NCBI RefSeq assembly: GCF_000941055.1
Contig: NZ_CP007202.1
Coordinates: 3,227,001-3,291,000, forward strand
From: Siansivirga zeaxanthinifaciens CC-SAMT-1
Lineage (GTDB): Bacteria > Bacteroidota > Bacteroidia > Flavobacteriales > Flavobacteriaceae
Direction: 5' to 3'
DNA length: 64,000 bases
The position numbers and the translations under genes were made by a program. Below the pieces are notes generated by a model that did no database searches, was not told the DNA's origin, and worked only from the letters and a program-made list of their open reading frames with translations. This document shows positions 18,018 through 27,697 of this stretch, piece after piece; positions within the stretch are counted from its first letter, which is position 1, and every line of letters begins with the position of its first letter.

Positions 18018-21000
18018 TTACATGTTTCTTCGATATTGGCCACCTACTTCAAACAAGGCCTTTGTAATTTCTCCTAAACTACAGGTTTTACAAACATTCA
18101 TTAAAGCCTCAAAAATATTCTCATTTTTTATAGCTGTGTTTTGTAAATCTTTTAAAACTGCTTCGTAATGGTGAGATTTATGTAGATTTTGAAGTGTTTT
18201 AATTTGATTTTGCTTTTCGTCCTCTGTTGCACGAATAACCTCTGAAGGTATAACTGTTGGTGACCCTGAAGCACTTAAAAACGTATTAACTCCTATAATT
18301 GGAAATTCACCATTATGTTTTAAAGTCTCATAATACAAACTCTCTTCCTGTATTTTACTACGCTGATACATAGTTTCCATAGCACCTAAAACCCCGCCTC
18401 GCTCGGTTATTCTATCGAATTCTAACAAAACGGCTTCTTCAACCAAGTCGGTTAACGCTTCAATTATAAAAGATCCTTGAATTGGATTTTCATTTTTTGT
18501 TAACCCTAATTCTTTGTTTATAATTAATTGAATAGCCATGGCTCTTCTTACTGATGCTTCGGTTGGTGTTGTAATAGCCTCATCATAGGCATTGGTATGT
18601 AACGAATTACAATTATCGTAAATCGCATATAGTGCCTGTAACGTAGTTCGAATATCGTTAAAATCTATTTCTTGAGCATGCAGGCTTCTACCTGAAGTTT
18701 GAATATGATATTTTAACATTTGAGCCCTCGCATTGGCTCCATATTTATGTTTTAAGGCTTTGGCCCAAATTTTTCGAGCAACTCGACCTATTACGGCATA
18801 TTCCGGATCGATGCCATTGGAGAAAAAGAAAGATAAATTGGGTCCAAAATCGTTTATATTCATCCCGCGAGACAAATAGTATTCAATATAGGTAAAGCCG
18901 TTAGACAAAGTAAATGCCAATTGTGAAATAGGATTTGCGCCTGCTTCTGCAATATGATATCCCGAAATAGAAACCGAATAAAAATTACGTACTTTATTTT
19001 TAATAAAATATTCCTGTACATCACCCATTAATTTCAGGGCAAATTCAGTTGAAAAAATGCAGGTGTTTTGCGCTTGATCTTCTTTCAAAATATCGGCCTG
19101 AACGGTTCCTCGAACTTGAGACAAGGTTTTATATTTTATATCATTATAAACGGCTTCCGGTAAAACCATATCACCTGTAACTCCCAGAAGCATCAGGCCT
19201 AAACCATCGTGATCTTCTGGTAAGGCACCGTGATATTTTGGCCTTTCGATCCCTTTTTTTCCATAAATAGCTTCAATTTTTGACTCTACGTCTTTAATAA
19301 GCCCATGTTCTTTTATATAAATTTCGCATTGCTGATCGATAGCGGCATTCATAAAGAAACCGAGCATCATAGGTGCTGGTCCGTTAATTGTCATACTTAC
19401 CGATGTCATTTCATCGGCTAAATTAAATCCGGAATACAACTTTTTGGCATCATCCAAACAACAAATACTAACACCGGCATTACCAATTTTACCATAAATA
19501 TCGGGCCTTAAATCGGGGTCGTTGCCATAAAGCGTTACACTATCGAAGGCTGTTGAAAGTCTTTTTGCAGGTAAGCCTTTGCTAACATAATGAAAACGTC
19601 GGTTGGTACGCTCAGGGCTACCTTCTCCCGCAAACATTCTAGTAGGATCTTCACCGGTGCGCTTAAACGGATATAAACCAGATGTAAAAGGAAATTCACC
19701 AGGCACATTTTCCTGTAAAACCCAATTTAATATATCGCCCCAAGCCTTATATTTAGGCAAAGCAACTTTTGGTATTTCTAAATGCGATAAGGTTTTAGAG
19801 TGTGTTGCTATTTTAATTTCTTTGTCTCTTACTTTAAATGAATAGGTAGAATTTTTATACTTGTTTAATTTTTCATTCCACCCTAAAATTATTTCCCAAT
19901 TATCTGGGTGTAAATGGCGTTTTACATAATCAAATTCGGCCAATAATAATTTTACAAATGCTTGCTTGTTGGTATCTTTTAATTGGATTTTATTGGCATC
20001 TATTCCATGTACATTCAATTCAATTTCAACCTCTGAAACAGATTGTAATGTTTTATAAATAGCATATAATGTTTGTGCTACATCAACTTGTTTTGATGCT
20101 GTTTTATCGTAATTTCTATTATTTTCGGCTATTTCAGATAAATAACGCGATCTGGATGGCGGAATAATAAATGTTTTTTCTGATGCGCTTGAAACTTGAA
20201 AATTAGAAGTTAAAGTTGATGTTGTTTTTTCATTTATTTTACTAATAACAGCCCTGTAAAGCCTGTTCATTCCGGGATCATTAAATTGAGAGGCCATCGT
20301 GCCAAAAACAGGCATGTCGTCTGGAGATACGTCCCAAAGATTATGGTTTCTAGCAAACTGCTTTTTTACATCGCGTAAGGCATCTAAAGCACCTCTTTTA
20401 TCAAATTTGTTAATAGCTACCAAATCTGCAAAATCAAGCATATCAATTTTTTCTAGTTGTGTGGCGGCTCCAAACTCGGGCGTCATCACATACAAAGAAA
20501 TATCGCTATGTTCAATTATTTCGGTATCACTTTGTCCGATTCCCGAAGTTTCTAAAATAATTAAATCGAAGGCCGCAGCTTTTAAAACTTCAACAGCTTC
20601 ATTTACATACTTAGAAAGCGCCAAATTAGATTGTCTGGTAGCTAAACTTCGCATATAAACCCTAGAATTATTTATGGCGTTCATTCGAATTCTATCCCCT
20701 AAAAGAGCACCGCCCGTTTTTCGTTTTGAAGGGTCTACCGATATTATACCAATGGTTTTCTCTGGAAAATCAATTAAAAACCTGCGAACCAGTTCATCTA
20801 TTAAACTTGATTTTCCTGCGCCCCCCGTACCGGTAATTCCCAAAACTGGTGAAGCTGAATTTTTATTCAGTTCTTTTATTTTTAATAAGGTATCATGCGC
20901 CAAGTCCGGATCATTTTCGGCGAAAGAAATAATATTTGCAATAGTTTTAGGGTCCTTGTTGGATAGCGTAGAAACATCAAAATGCTGAGGAAAATTAATT

Positions 21001-21434
21001 TTAAAATCTGATTTCTCAACCAAATCGTTAATCATGCCCTGTAAACCCATAGCTCTGCCATCGTCCGGCGAATAAATTCGGGTAATGCCATAATCCATTA
21101 AATCTTTAATTTCAGAGGGCAGTATAACACCACCGCCGCCACCAAAAATTTTAATATGCCCCATATTTCTTTCCTGAAGCAAATCGTACATGTATTTAAA
21201 ATACTCATTATGCCCGCCTTGATATGAGGTTAAACAAATGGCATTTACATCTTCTTGAATGGCTGTATTAACAACCTCTTCAACGCTTCTGTCATGTCCT
21301 AAATGAATAACTTCAACACCTGTAGACTGAATAATTCTACGCATAATGTTAATAGATGCATCATGCCCATCGAAAAGAGCTGCTGCAGTTACAATACGAA
21401 CTTTATTTTTGGGCTTATAGAGGTTAACGGACAT
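18018..21434 (-). CDS. icmF: Fused B12-dependent acyl-CoA mutase of IcmF type
   Basis: 1138 residues with three modules in the IcmF order. An N-terminal cobalamin-binding domain (DGHDAS at 22-27, [11 protein letters not shown] near 98) comes first, then a MeaB-like GTPase (P-loop GTGGAGKSS at 202-210), then the mutase barrel ([20 protein letters not shown], then [13 protein letters not shown]). IcmF interconverts isobutyryl-CoA and butyryl-CoA and carries its own G-protein chaperone for cofactor loading. In [16 protein letters not shown] a glutamine occupies what I take to be the substrate-recognition position where methylmalonyl-CoA mutases have arginine, which favours IcmF over MCM. This is from recalled alignments, not a computed one. 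Confidence 0.9.
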   Translation of the reverse strand: MSVNLYKPKNKVRIVTAAALFDGHDASINIMRRIIQSTGVEVIHLGHDRSVEEVVNTAIQEDVNAICLTSYQGGHNEYFKYMYDLLQERNMGHIKIFGGGGGVILPSEIKDLMDYGITRIYSPDDGRAMGLQGMINDLVEKSDFKINFPQHFDVSTLSNKDPKTIANIISFAENDPDLAHDTLLKIKELNKNSASPVLGITGTGGAGKSSLIDELVRRFLIDFPEKTIGIISVDPSKRKTGGALLGDRIRMNAINNSRVYMRSLATRQSNLALSKYVNEAVEVLKAAAFDLIILETSGIGQSDTEIIEHSDISLYVMTPEFGAATQLEKIDMLDFADLVAINKFDKRGALDALRDVKKQFARNHNLWDVSPDDMPVFGTMASQFNDPGMNRLYRAVISKINEKTTSTLTSNFQVSSASEKTFIIPPSRSRYLSEIAENNRNYDKTASKQVDVAQTLYAIYKTLQSVSEVEIELNVHGIDANKIQLKDTNKQAFVKLLLAEFDYVKRHLHPDNWEIILGWNEKLNKYKNSTYSFKVRDKEIKIATHSKTLSHLEIPKVALPKYKAWGDILNWVLQENVPGEFPFTSGLYPFKRTGEDPTRMFAGEGSPERTNRRFHYVSKGLPAKRLSTAFDSVTLYGNDPDLRPDIYGKIGNAGVSICCLDDAKKLYSGFNLADEMTSVSMTINGPAPMMLGFFMNAAIDQQCEIYIKEHGLIKDVESKIEAIYGKKGIERPKYHGALPEDHDGLGLMLLGVTGDMVLPEAVYNDIKYKTLSQVRGTVQADILKEDQAQNTCIFSTEFALKLMGDVQEYFIKNKVRNFYSVSISGYHIAEAGANPISQLAFTLSNGFTYIEYYLSRGMNINDFGPNLSFFFSNGIDPEYAVIGRVARKIWAKALKHKYGANARAQMLKYHIQTSGRSLHAQEIDFNDIRTTLQALYAIYDNCNSLHTNAYDEAITTPTEASVRRAMAIQLIINKELGLTKNENPIQGSFIIEALTDLVEEAVLLEFDRITERGGVLGAMETMYQRSKIQEESLYYETLKHNGEFPIIGVNTFLSASGSPTVIPSEVIRATEDEKQNQIKTLQNLHKSHHYEAVLKDLQNTAIKNENIFEALMNVCKTCSLGEITKALFEVGGQYRRNM

Positions 21435-21465
21435 GGATATAGAAAATAAATTAATTAATAACTAT

Positions 21466-21473
21466 CAAATTTA
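21466..21473 (-). promoter_or_regulatory. -7 promoter box of icmF
   Basis: The minus strand reads TAAATTTG (TAnnTTTG), 32 bp before the ATG at 21434. Confidence 0.5.
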
Positions 21474-21628
21474 CGAAATATTCAAAAAAACAATCTAATT
21501 ATAAATGATTATCGAAAATTAGATGTATTAGGCACGCTTCATTAATTTTTAATTTAATTTTGAATGCCTTTTTATATTTAAAATAAAGTAAATATAAGAT
21601 GTTAGAACAAAGCAAAAGATTAAAAAGC

Positions 21629-22483
21629 ATGAATAAAATTACACTTTTAGTACATTGTAAAGATCGATCAAATATAATTGCAACTGTAACTAATTTTATT
21701 GCCAAAAATGAAGGAAATATTGTTTATTTAGATCAACATGTAGATAGAGATCAAAATGTTTTTTTCATGCGACTTGAAGCCGAGTTTTTTCACGATTCTT
21801 TTTCTACCGAAAGCTTTAAAGAAGATTTTAAAACCAATTTAGCTGAAGTATTTGAAATGAAGTGGCGTATTTATTCTTCGCACAAAAAACCAAAAATGGC
21901 GCTATTTATTTCTAAGTACGACCATTGTTTGTACGATTTATTGGGTCGTTACAATTCTGGCGAACTCAATTTAGAAATTCCTTTTATAATTAGTAACCAT
22001 CTAGATTTAAAACCAATTGCAGATAGCTTTAAAATACCATTTTATCACGTTCCAGTAACAAAAGATACAAAACCCGAAGCAGAAAAAGCGCAATTGGAAT
22101 TGTTAGAAAAATTTGAGATTGATTTTATTGTATTGGCAAGGTATATGCAAATTATTTCTCCGAAATTGATAGAAAAATATCAAAACAAAATAATAAACAT
22201 TCACCATTCGTTTTTACCTGCTTTTGTTGGCGCAAAACCTTATCATTCGGCATTTAAACGAGGCGTAAAAATAATTGGAGCGACTAGTCATTACGTAACA
22301 GAAGAACTAGATGCGGGCCCCATTATAGACCAAGGCGTTACCCGTGTTTCGCATACCCATTCTATAGAAGATTTAATTGCAAAAGGTAGAGATTTAGAAA
22401 AAATAGTACTGGCTAATGCTGTAAAATTACATACCAACAGAAAAGTGATGGTTTACAATAACAAAACAGTAATTTTTTCTTAA
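21629..22483 (+). CDS. purU: Formyltetrahydrofolate deformylase
   Basis: 284 residues from ATG 21629 (MNKITLLVHCKD). An N-terminal ACT domain (about 1-80) is followed by a formyltransferase-like hydrolase domain with INIHHSFLPAFVGAKPYHSA and TSHYVTEELDAGPIIDQ, carrying the catalytic Asn/His/Asp set. PurU hydrolyses 10-formyl-THF to formate and THF, feeding formate to purine synthesis and balancing one-carbon pools. An in-frame ATG at 21599 would add ten residues, but the ACT strand begins right after the later Met and the family length fits 284. Confidence 0.94.
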   Translation: MNKITLLVHCKDRSNIIATVTNFIAKNEGNIVYLDQHVDRDQNVFFMRLEAEFFHDSFSTESFKEDFKTNLAEVFEMKWRIYSSHKKPKMALFISKYDHCLYDLLGRYNSGELNLEIPFIISNHLDLKPIADSFKIPFYHVPVTKDTKPEAEKAQLELLEKFEIDFIVLARYMQIISPKLIEKYQNKIINIHHSFLPAFVGAKPYHSAFKRGVKIIGATSHYVTEELDAGPIIDQGVTRVSHTHSIEDLIAKGRDLEKIVLANAVKLHTNRKVMVYNNKTVIFS

Positions 22484-22485
22484 AA

Positions 22486-23055
22486 CTAATTAACTCTATT
22501 TAAACTAACGGCTTGTTTTAATAAACTTTGTAAAACTGGATTATAATTTTTTTCCAGGCTTTCATCTTGAAATCTAATTAATAAAGGCATTAATTTATGC
22601 ATGCCTTTTATGTCCTTTAATTTTAAAAACTGCTTTTTCCACAATTTAAAAAGGGCGTCAATAATTTCAGGATTCTTATGGTAATTATTATTTATTTGAT
22701 TTGTTATACTTTTTAAATAACTTTTAAAAAGCAAAGGATTCCTGCATAAACGAATAAATAGGGCATTAATTTCTACTTTAAGTTCGGCTTCAGAATTCAA
22801 ACTCTTCACTATAAAATCTTTTCTTTCATATTTAGAATTACATGCTATTAAAAAAAATACATCCTGAATTAAATATTCACAAGAAACAGGCGCGTAGTAA
22901 TAAATTTCCACACCCAGATTCGTATTAATTATAAGTAATTTATTTTTTATGAGGTCTTTTAAAAATAATTGAAAGGACTCCAATTGCTTGGAAGAAATTA
23001 TTAATTCTCGCTTTAAATTTTTAGTTGAAAAACTAACCATTCTAATAGTATCCAT
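22486..23055 (-). CDS. Protein of unknown function
   Basis: 189 residues from ATG 23055 (MDTIRMVSFST). It is soluble and mainly helical with many Leu/Lys/Asn, including EINALFIRLCRNPLLFKSYL. The frame is open further upstream to a TTG at 23133 and would add a hydrophobic stretch, but the ATG is the more likely start. No family is recognised. It is convergent with purU, 2 bp from its stop. Confidence 0.6.
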   Translation of the reverse strand: MDTIRMVSFSTKNLKRELIISSKQLESFQLFLKDLIKNKLLIINTNLGVEIYYYAPVSCEYLIQDVFFLIACNSKYERKDFIVKSLNSEAELKVEINALFIRLCRNPLLFKSYLKSITNQINNNYHKNPEIIDALFKLWKKQFLKLKDIKGMHKLMPLLIRFQDESLEKNYNPVLQSLLKQAVSLNRVN

Positions 23056-23329
23056 AGCATGTAATTGAATTATAATCAATAAAAGATACCAAAATTTACG
23101 ATTACACAAAAATACATTAATAAAAATTAACAAATAAATATAATTTGATTTACGATTAGAAAATTAATTCTTACAATTATTTAAAATAAAATGTGGCTAA
23201 AAACGTACATGTTGTGTCTAAAAGTTTGTAGTTTTATTTAAAAAAATTTTAGAAAAAAGCTACGTAATATAAGACGTATTAATTTAGAATTATAAAAATC
23301 CTGAATTTTAGAACGACTTAATAGCAACT

Positions 23330-23357
23330 AAAAGACACCTCTCTGGTGTCTTTTTTA
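23330..23357 (+). terminator. Orphan intrinsic terminator
   Basis: Hairpin AAAGACACC (23331-23339), loop TCTCT, GGTGTCTTT (23345-23353) and a T6 run. The nearest plus-strand ORF ends more than 800 bp upstream with a minus-strand gene in between, so it may end a small RNA. Confidence 0.75.
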
Positions 23358-23523
23358 TTTTAAAAAATTTTGATTAAATAAATAACTAAACTATTTTAAC
23401 AAAACGTAAATTTAGAGTGCAATTATAATTTTTCGCTAAACAAACAATATTTAAAAGTTTAACTTTAAAAACTAAATACCTTAAAAATCTTTTTTCAATA
23501 AATTATTTCCCTTCTAAGAAGGT

Positions 23524-23531
23524 TATATTTG
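23524..23531 (+). promoter_or_regulatory. -7 promoter box
   Basis: TATATTTG matches TAnnTTTG, 21 bp before ATG 23553; a small CCTTC/GAAGG palindrome lies just before it. Confidence 0.55.
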
Positions 23532-23552
23532 TAAAATATTAAAAAAATAAAA

Positions 23553-24266
23553 ATGATAAGAAAAATTTTAGTCTTCGCATTAATTTTGAATTTAACTGCC
23601 TGCGCAGAATTGCAGCAAGTAGTAAATCAACTGCCGCAAACTGGAAACACCGGTGTTTTGGGTAACGATCAAATAGCTATGGGATTAAGACAAGCCTTAG
23701 ACCTTGGCATAGAAAAACAAGTGAGTAAACTAACCCAAGTTGATGGTTTTTATAAAAATGATTTGGTTAAAATTTTATTACCACAAGAATTGCAAAAAGT
23801 TGATAAAGCTTTACGCGATATTGGATTAAGTAAACTTGCCGATGAAGGTTTAAAAGTATTAAACAGAGCTGCAGAAGATGCTGTTAAAGAAGCTACTCCC
23901 ATTTTTGTTGATGCCGTTAAAGGAATAACTTTTGCTGATGCCAAAAATATTTTACTAGGCAGCGATAATGCAGCAACCCAATACTTAACAGGTAAAACTG
24001 AAACTGTTTTATACAATAAATTTAAGCCTGTTATTAATAATTCTTTCTCGAAAGTTGGAGCCGATAAAATTTGGAGCAACCTAATAAATAAATATAATAG
24101 CATTCCTTTTACAAGTGATGTAAATCCCGATTTAACAGATTATGTTACAAGCGAAGCTTTAGAAGGTGTTTATACCATGATTGCTGTTGAAGAAAAGGAA
24201 ATACGCACTAAATTATCATCTAGAACTACCGATTTATTAAAGAAAGTTTTTGCGCTTCAAGATTAA
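23553..24266 (+). CDS. DUF4197 lipoprotein
   Basis: 237 residues. The N-terminus is a lipoprotein signal (FALILNLTAC). The mature protein shows the DUF4197 pattern: GLRQALDLGIEKQVSKLTQVDGFYKN, LPQELQKVDKALRDIGL, FADAKNILLGSDNAATQYL and the C-terminal YVTSEALEGVYTMIAVEEK. The family is widespread and uncharacterised. The gene is monocistronic with clear promoter and terminator. Confidence 0.9.
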   Translation: MIRKILVFALILNLTACAELQQVVNQLPQTGNTGVLGNDQIAMGLRQALDLGIEKQVSKLTQVDGFYKNDLVKILLPQELQKVDKALRDIGLSKLADEGLKVLNRAAEDAVKEATPIFVDAVKGITFADAKNILLGSDNAATQYLTGKTETVLYNKFKPVINNSFSKVGADKIWSNLINKYNSIPFTSDVNPDLTDYVTSEALEGVYTMIAVEEKEIRTKLSSRTTDLLKKVFALQD

Positions 24267-24288
24267 AAACTCAATAAAAAACAATGCA

Positions 24289-24327
24289 ATAAAACTGTTG
24301 ATTTTAGTGAAATCAGCAGTTTTTTTA
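24289..24327 (+). terminator. Intrinsic terminator
   Basis: Hairpin AAACTGTTGATTT / AAATCAGCAGTTT (one mismatch) with a TAGTG loop and a T7 run, 25 bp after the DUF4197 stop. Confidence 0.85.
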
Positions 24328-24464
24328 TTTATCAATTATTATAAATTCTACTTACCTCTTCAGAGCTTTTAATACCTGAGCTATAATTCATAAAAAAAAA
24401 TTCTGTTATTTTTTGATTCTAAATAAAAAAATGTATATTTAAATGCCTGTTAATCAAATATCTA

Positions 24465-24662
24465 ATGAGTAGAATTTATCATATAAAAAACGATCAAGAA
24501 AAGTTAAAAGCACGTTACAAAGAACTTATAGAACAAGCTTACAATTTTAGACAAACCGATTCTGCATTAAGCGATATATCAGAATATAAAGCCATAAAGT
24601 TACTTTACAAACTAAGCAGGTTAAAATACCTATCTTCCGAACACTTAAAAACCTCCATTTAA
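24465..24662 (+). CDS. Small helical protein, Lacal_2735-like
   Basis: 65 residues, charged and helical: KLKARYKELIEQAYNFRQTD, then SDISEYKAIKLLYKL. The K-x-L-x-x-x-Y-K-x-L...SD pattern resembles the small Lacal_2735 family of Flavobacteriia, but the assignment is from memory and tentative. No function is known. Confidence 0.6.
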   Translation: MSRIYHIKNDQEKLKARYKELIEQAYNFRQTDSALSDISEYKAIKLLYKLSRLKYLSSEHLKTSI

Positions 24663-24688
24663 ATAGTTATCAATTATTTAACTTTTAA

Positions 24689-24886
24689 ATGACATCCAAA
24701 AGGATTAAACTATCGTATTTTATAATAAAAAACATTATGAGTACACATTTTTGTAGAGTTGCCCGCATCAAGCCAAATTTAACCAAGTTAACAACTTTAA
24801 AAGCCTTAGAACATAAACTTGAACTATTTATTGAAGAGAGAAAAAAATTAGACTTTTCTATAAAAGGTTTAAGCGCAAAGAAGTAA
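24689..24886 (+). CDS. Small basic protein of unknown function
   Basis: 65 residues, Lys/Leu-rich and helical in its second half (LKALEHKLELFIEERKKL). A second Met (MSTHFCRV, codon at 24737) may be the true start. It follows the previous small gene by 26 bp and overlaps the convergent gene ending at 24858 by 29 bp. No family is recognised. Confidence 0.45.
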   Translation: MTSKRIKLSYFIIKNIMSTHFCRVARIKPNLTKLTTLKALEHKLELFIEERKKLDFSIKGLSAKK

Positions 24887-25649
24887 AATAACGAAACGCT
24901 TTTATTAGTCTAGAGCCATACCAAGAAAACATTTCTCCATCAACAATAAGCAACTTTGCATTTGGAAATTTTTCTTGCAAGTCGATTTTGTGCCTTTCCT
25001 TAAATGGATAAGGTTCACTGGAAAGTAACACCAAATCAACATCATCATAGGTGTGATTATCTAAATCTATTTCCGGATATCTATCGAATGCTTCAAAATA
25101 ATTTGAAAAATGACATAAATTTAGAAGCGAATTTATAAACGTATGGTTTCCCACAACCATCCAAGGTGATTTCCAAATAAAATATACTGTTTTCAACTTC
25201 ATTTTATCTTTAATGAATGCATTAAAACATTCAAATTCAGATTTAATTTGTTGTGTTATAAAATTTGCTTTTTGAGACACATTAAAAATAGTTCCATATT
25301 GTTTAATGAGTTGAATGCTGTCTTCAATATTTGTTACATCTGAAACATGCACCGCACAAATTTTTTCACAAAAAGCTACAATTTCTTTTGTATTCTCTTC
25401 TTTATTACACAGAATAATATCTGGCTTTAACGCCTCAATTTTATCAAAATGAATCTGTTTTGTACCTCCAACAATAGTTGCTTTACGTTTTATATAATTT
25501 GGATGAACACAAAATTTGGTAACACCTACCAAAGAAGATTCCAAGCCTAAATCGCAGAGCAATTCGGTTTGGCTAGGAACTAATGAAATAATTCTCAGGG
25601 GTGTTTTATGGATTGTTATAACTCTGTTTAGCTGATCTTTAAATTCCAT
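24858..25649 (-). CDS. BtuF-like helical-backbone metal/corrinoid-binding protein without a signal peptide
   Basis: 263 residues with the class III periplasmic-binding fold: RIISLVPSQTELLCDLGLE, VGVTKFCVHP, KIEALKPDIILCNKEENT and DVDLVLLSSEPYPF. This group includes cobalamin- and iron-siderophore-binding ABC receptors. There is no signal peptide or lipobox, so the protein is either cytoplasmic or uses an unidentified export route. Three unlinked B12-enzyme genes or partners in this part of the window (icmF, this gene, nrdJ) make a corrinoid ligand plausible but unproven. Confidence 0.82.
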   Translation of the reverse strand: MEFKDQLNRVITIHKTPLRIISLVPSQTELLCDLGLESSLVGVTKFCVHPNYIKRKATIVGGTKQIHFDKIEALKPDIILCNKEENTKEIVAFCEKICAVHVSDVTNIEDSIQLIKQYGTIFNVSQKANFITQQIKSEFECFNAFIKDKMKLKTVYFIWKSPWMVVGNHTFINSLLNLCHFSNYFEAFDRYPEIDLDNHTYDDVDLVLLSSEPYPFKERHKIDLQEKFPNAKLLIVDGEMFSWYGSRLIKAFRYFTSLRLNLL

Positions 25650-25683
25650 ATAATTAGAATTTTAATGATCTAAGATTATATAT

Positions 25684-26508
25684 CTACTTAAAATAAGCAT
25701 TCAATTCTGCCTCCATTTCAAGTTGTAACTCTTTTGCTTTTTGAGCAGCAACTTCGGCAAAATCTGCATTATTAGAGGCATAAATAATCCCTCTCGAAGA
25801 GTTTATTAGCAGACCTACAGTATCATTCATTCCATATTTACAAACGTCTTGCAAGTTCCCTCCTTGTGCACCAACACCAGGAACCAATAAAAAACTGTCT
25901 GGAATAATGTTTCTAATATCGGCTAAATATTCAGCTTTTGTAGCCCCTACAACATACATTAAATTCTCTGAATGATTCCATGTTTTAGAAGTTTCTAAAA
26001 CCTGTTTATATAATTCGGTGTTGTTAACAGATAAGGTTTGAAAATCGAAAGCCCCGGCATTAGATGTCAATGCTAACATGATGGTATGCTTATCTTTAAA
26101 CGCTAAAAAAGGTTCTACAGAATCTTTACCCATATAAGGCGCAACAGTAACAGAATCGAAAGCTAAATCCTCAAAAAAGGCTTTAGCATACATAGTACTG
26201 GTATTACCAATATCGCCACGCTTCGCATCGGCAATGGTAAAAATCTCTGGATAATATTCGTTTAAATATTGAATCGTTTTCTCTAAAGATTTCCAACCTT
26301 TTAAACCATAGGCCTCATAAAATGCAGTGTTGGGTTTGTAAGCAACGCATAAATGATGCGTGGCATCAATAATCGCTTTATTAAACGCGAAAATAGGATC
26401 TTCTTCTTCTAGAAGTTGTTGAGGAATTTTATTTAAATCGACATCTAATCCTATACACAAAAAGGATTTTTTCTTCTGAATTTCTTTTACTAATTGTTCT
26501 GTAGTCAT
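25684..26508 (-). CDS. pyrF: Orotidine 5'-phosphate decarboxylase
   Basis: 274 residues from ATG 26508 ([20 protein letters not shown]). The active-site motif [11 protein letters not shown] and the phosphate-binding segment VPGVGAQGG identify the longer (type 2) PyrF branch. It decarboxylates OMP to UMP, the last step of pyrimidine synthesis. The frame is open to a TTG at 26526, but that extension runs through the prfA terminator, so the ATG is preferred. Confidence 0.96.
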   Translation of the reverse strand: MTTEQLVKEIQKKKSFLCIGLDVDLNKIPQQLLEEEDPIFAFNKAIIDATHHLCVAYKPNTAFYEAYGLKGWKSLEKTIQYLNEYYPEIFTIADAKRGDIGNTSTMYAKAFFEDLAFDSVTVAPYMGKDSVEPFLAFKDKHTIMLALTSNAGAFDFQTLSVNNTELYKQVLETSKTWNHSENLMYVVGATKAEYLADIRNIIPDSFLLVPGVGAQGGNLQDVCKYGMNDTVGLLINSSRGIIYASNNADFAEVAAQKAKELQLEMEAELNAYFK

Positions 26509-26512
26509 ATAT

Positions 26513-26535
26513 AAAAAAGCCTCCAAAAAGAGGCT
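26513..26535 (-). terminator. Terminator between prfA and pyrF
   Basis: On the minus strand AGCCTC and GAGGCT arms with a short loop are followed by a T6 run. It directly follows the prfA stop and precedes the pyrF start by 5 bp. Confidence 0.75.
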
Positions 26536-26541
26536 GTTTAT

Positions 26542-27618
26542 TTAAATTACATGATCGTTTGCTTTTAGCTTTTCGGTGTTTTCGGCTAATTGCAGTTCGT
26601 CTATTATTTTTTGAATATCTCCGTTTACAATATTACTTAAGTCGTAAAGCGTTAAACCAATTCTATGATCGGTTACACGCCCTTGCGGATAATTATAGGT
26701 TCTAATTTTGGCACTTCTATCGCCACTGGTAACCATACTTCCTCGCTTAGCTGCATCTTCTTCGTTCTTTTTAGCCAACTCCATTTCATATAATCGAGAA
26801 CGTAATACCTTAAACGCTTTCTCTTTATTTTTATGTTGCGACTTTTGGTCTTGACATTGCGCTACTAAACCTGTTGGTAAGTGTGTAAGCCTAACCGCAG
26901 AATAGGTTGTATTTACCGACTGACCTCCCGGACCTGAAGAACAGAAAAAATCAATTCGAACTTCTTTTGGGTTTATTTCAACATCAAATTCTTCCGCTTC
27001 AGGAAAAACCATTACTGTTGCTGCACTGGTATGAACGCGCCCTTGTGTTTCTGTTTGTGGCACACGTTGTACACGGTGTACGCCAGCTTCAAACTTTAAA
27101 GTTCCATAAACATCTTCACCTGTTACTTCAAATTGAATCTCTTTAAAACCACCATTGGTACCTTCACTAAAATCTACCGTATCAACTTTCCAGCCTTTAC
27201 TTTCGCAGTATTTAGTGTACATTCTAAATAAATCGCCCGCAAAGATACTTGCTTCGTCACCACCTGTACCGGCACGTAGTTCAACAACCGCATTTTTAGA
27301 ATCTTCAGGATCTTTAGGAATTAAAAGAAAACGAATTTCATCCTCTAATTTAGGAATACGTTCTTTGGCTTCTTCATACTGCATTTTAGCCATTTCCATC
27401 ATTTCGGCATCACTTCCGTCGGATATAATTTCTTCTGCTTCCTTTAAGTTATTGGTTACTTCGATATATTCATCGCGTTTTCCAATAAGTACCTTAAGGT
27501 CTTTATATTCTTTATTTAAAGCAATGTAACGCTTTTGATCGGTCATGATATCTGGTTGAATGATTAAATCACTAACCTCATCAAAACGTTGCTTTACTAT
27601 TTGTAGTTTATCTAACAT
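26542..27618 (-). CDS. prfA: Peptide chain release factor 1
   Basis: 358 residues. The N-terminal helical domain, the central codon-recognition domain and the catalytic GGQ loop ([20 protein letters not shown], about 225-245) are complete, as is the C-terminal [14 protein letters not shown]1 reads UAA and UAG and releases the finished peptide on the ribosome. The length is normal for RF1. A terminator separates it from pyrF. Confidence 0.96.
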   Translation of the reverse strand: MLDKLQIVKQRFDEVSDLIIQPDIMTDQKRYIALNKEYKDLKVLIGKRDEYIEVTNNLKEAEEIISDGSDAEMMEMAKMQYEEAKERIPKLEDEIRFLLIPKDPEDSKNAVVELRAGTGGDEASIFAGDLFRMYTKYCESKGWKVDTVDFSEGTNGGFKEIQFEVTGEDVYGTLKFEAGVHRVQRVPQTETQGRVHTSAATVMVFPEAEEFDVEINPKEVRIDFFCSSGPGGQSVNTTYSAVRLTHLPTGLVAQCQDQKSQHKNKEKAFKVLRSRLYEMELAKKNEEDAAKRGSMVTSGDRSAKIRTYNYPQGRVTDHRIGLTLYDLSNIVNGDIQKIIDELQLAENTEKLKANDHVI

Positions 27619-27637
27619 CTCACTTTTTAATTGTGGG

Positions 27638-27645
27638 CAAAAATA
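27638..27645 (-). promoter_or_regulatory. -7 promoter box of prfA
   Basis: The minus strand reads TATTTTTG (TAnnTTTG), 20 bp before the prfA start. Confidence 0.45.
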
Positions 27646-27697
27646 CGATAATTTATCTATTTTAATAGATACAAATGATTTCTTGGATTATATTTTA

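Larger units (their letters stand above)
23056..23552. other. Intergenic region with an orphan terminator
   Basis: About 500 bp without a credible gene. It contains a plus-strand intrinsic terminator at 23330-23357 that follows no plus-strand ORF. The rest is AT-rich. The right end holds the promoter of the DUF4197 gene. Confidence 0.6.
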
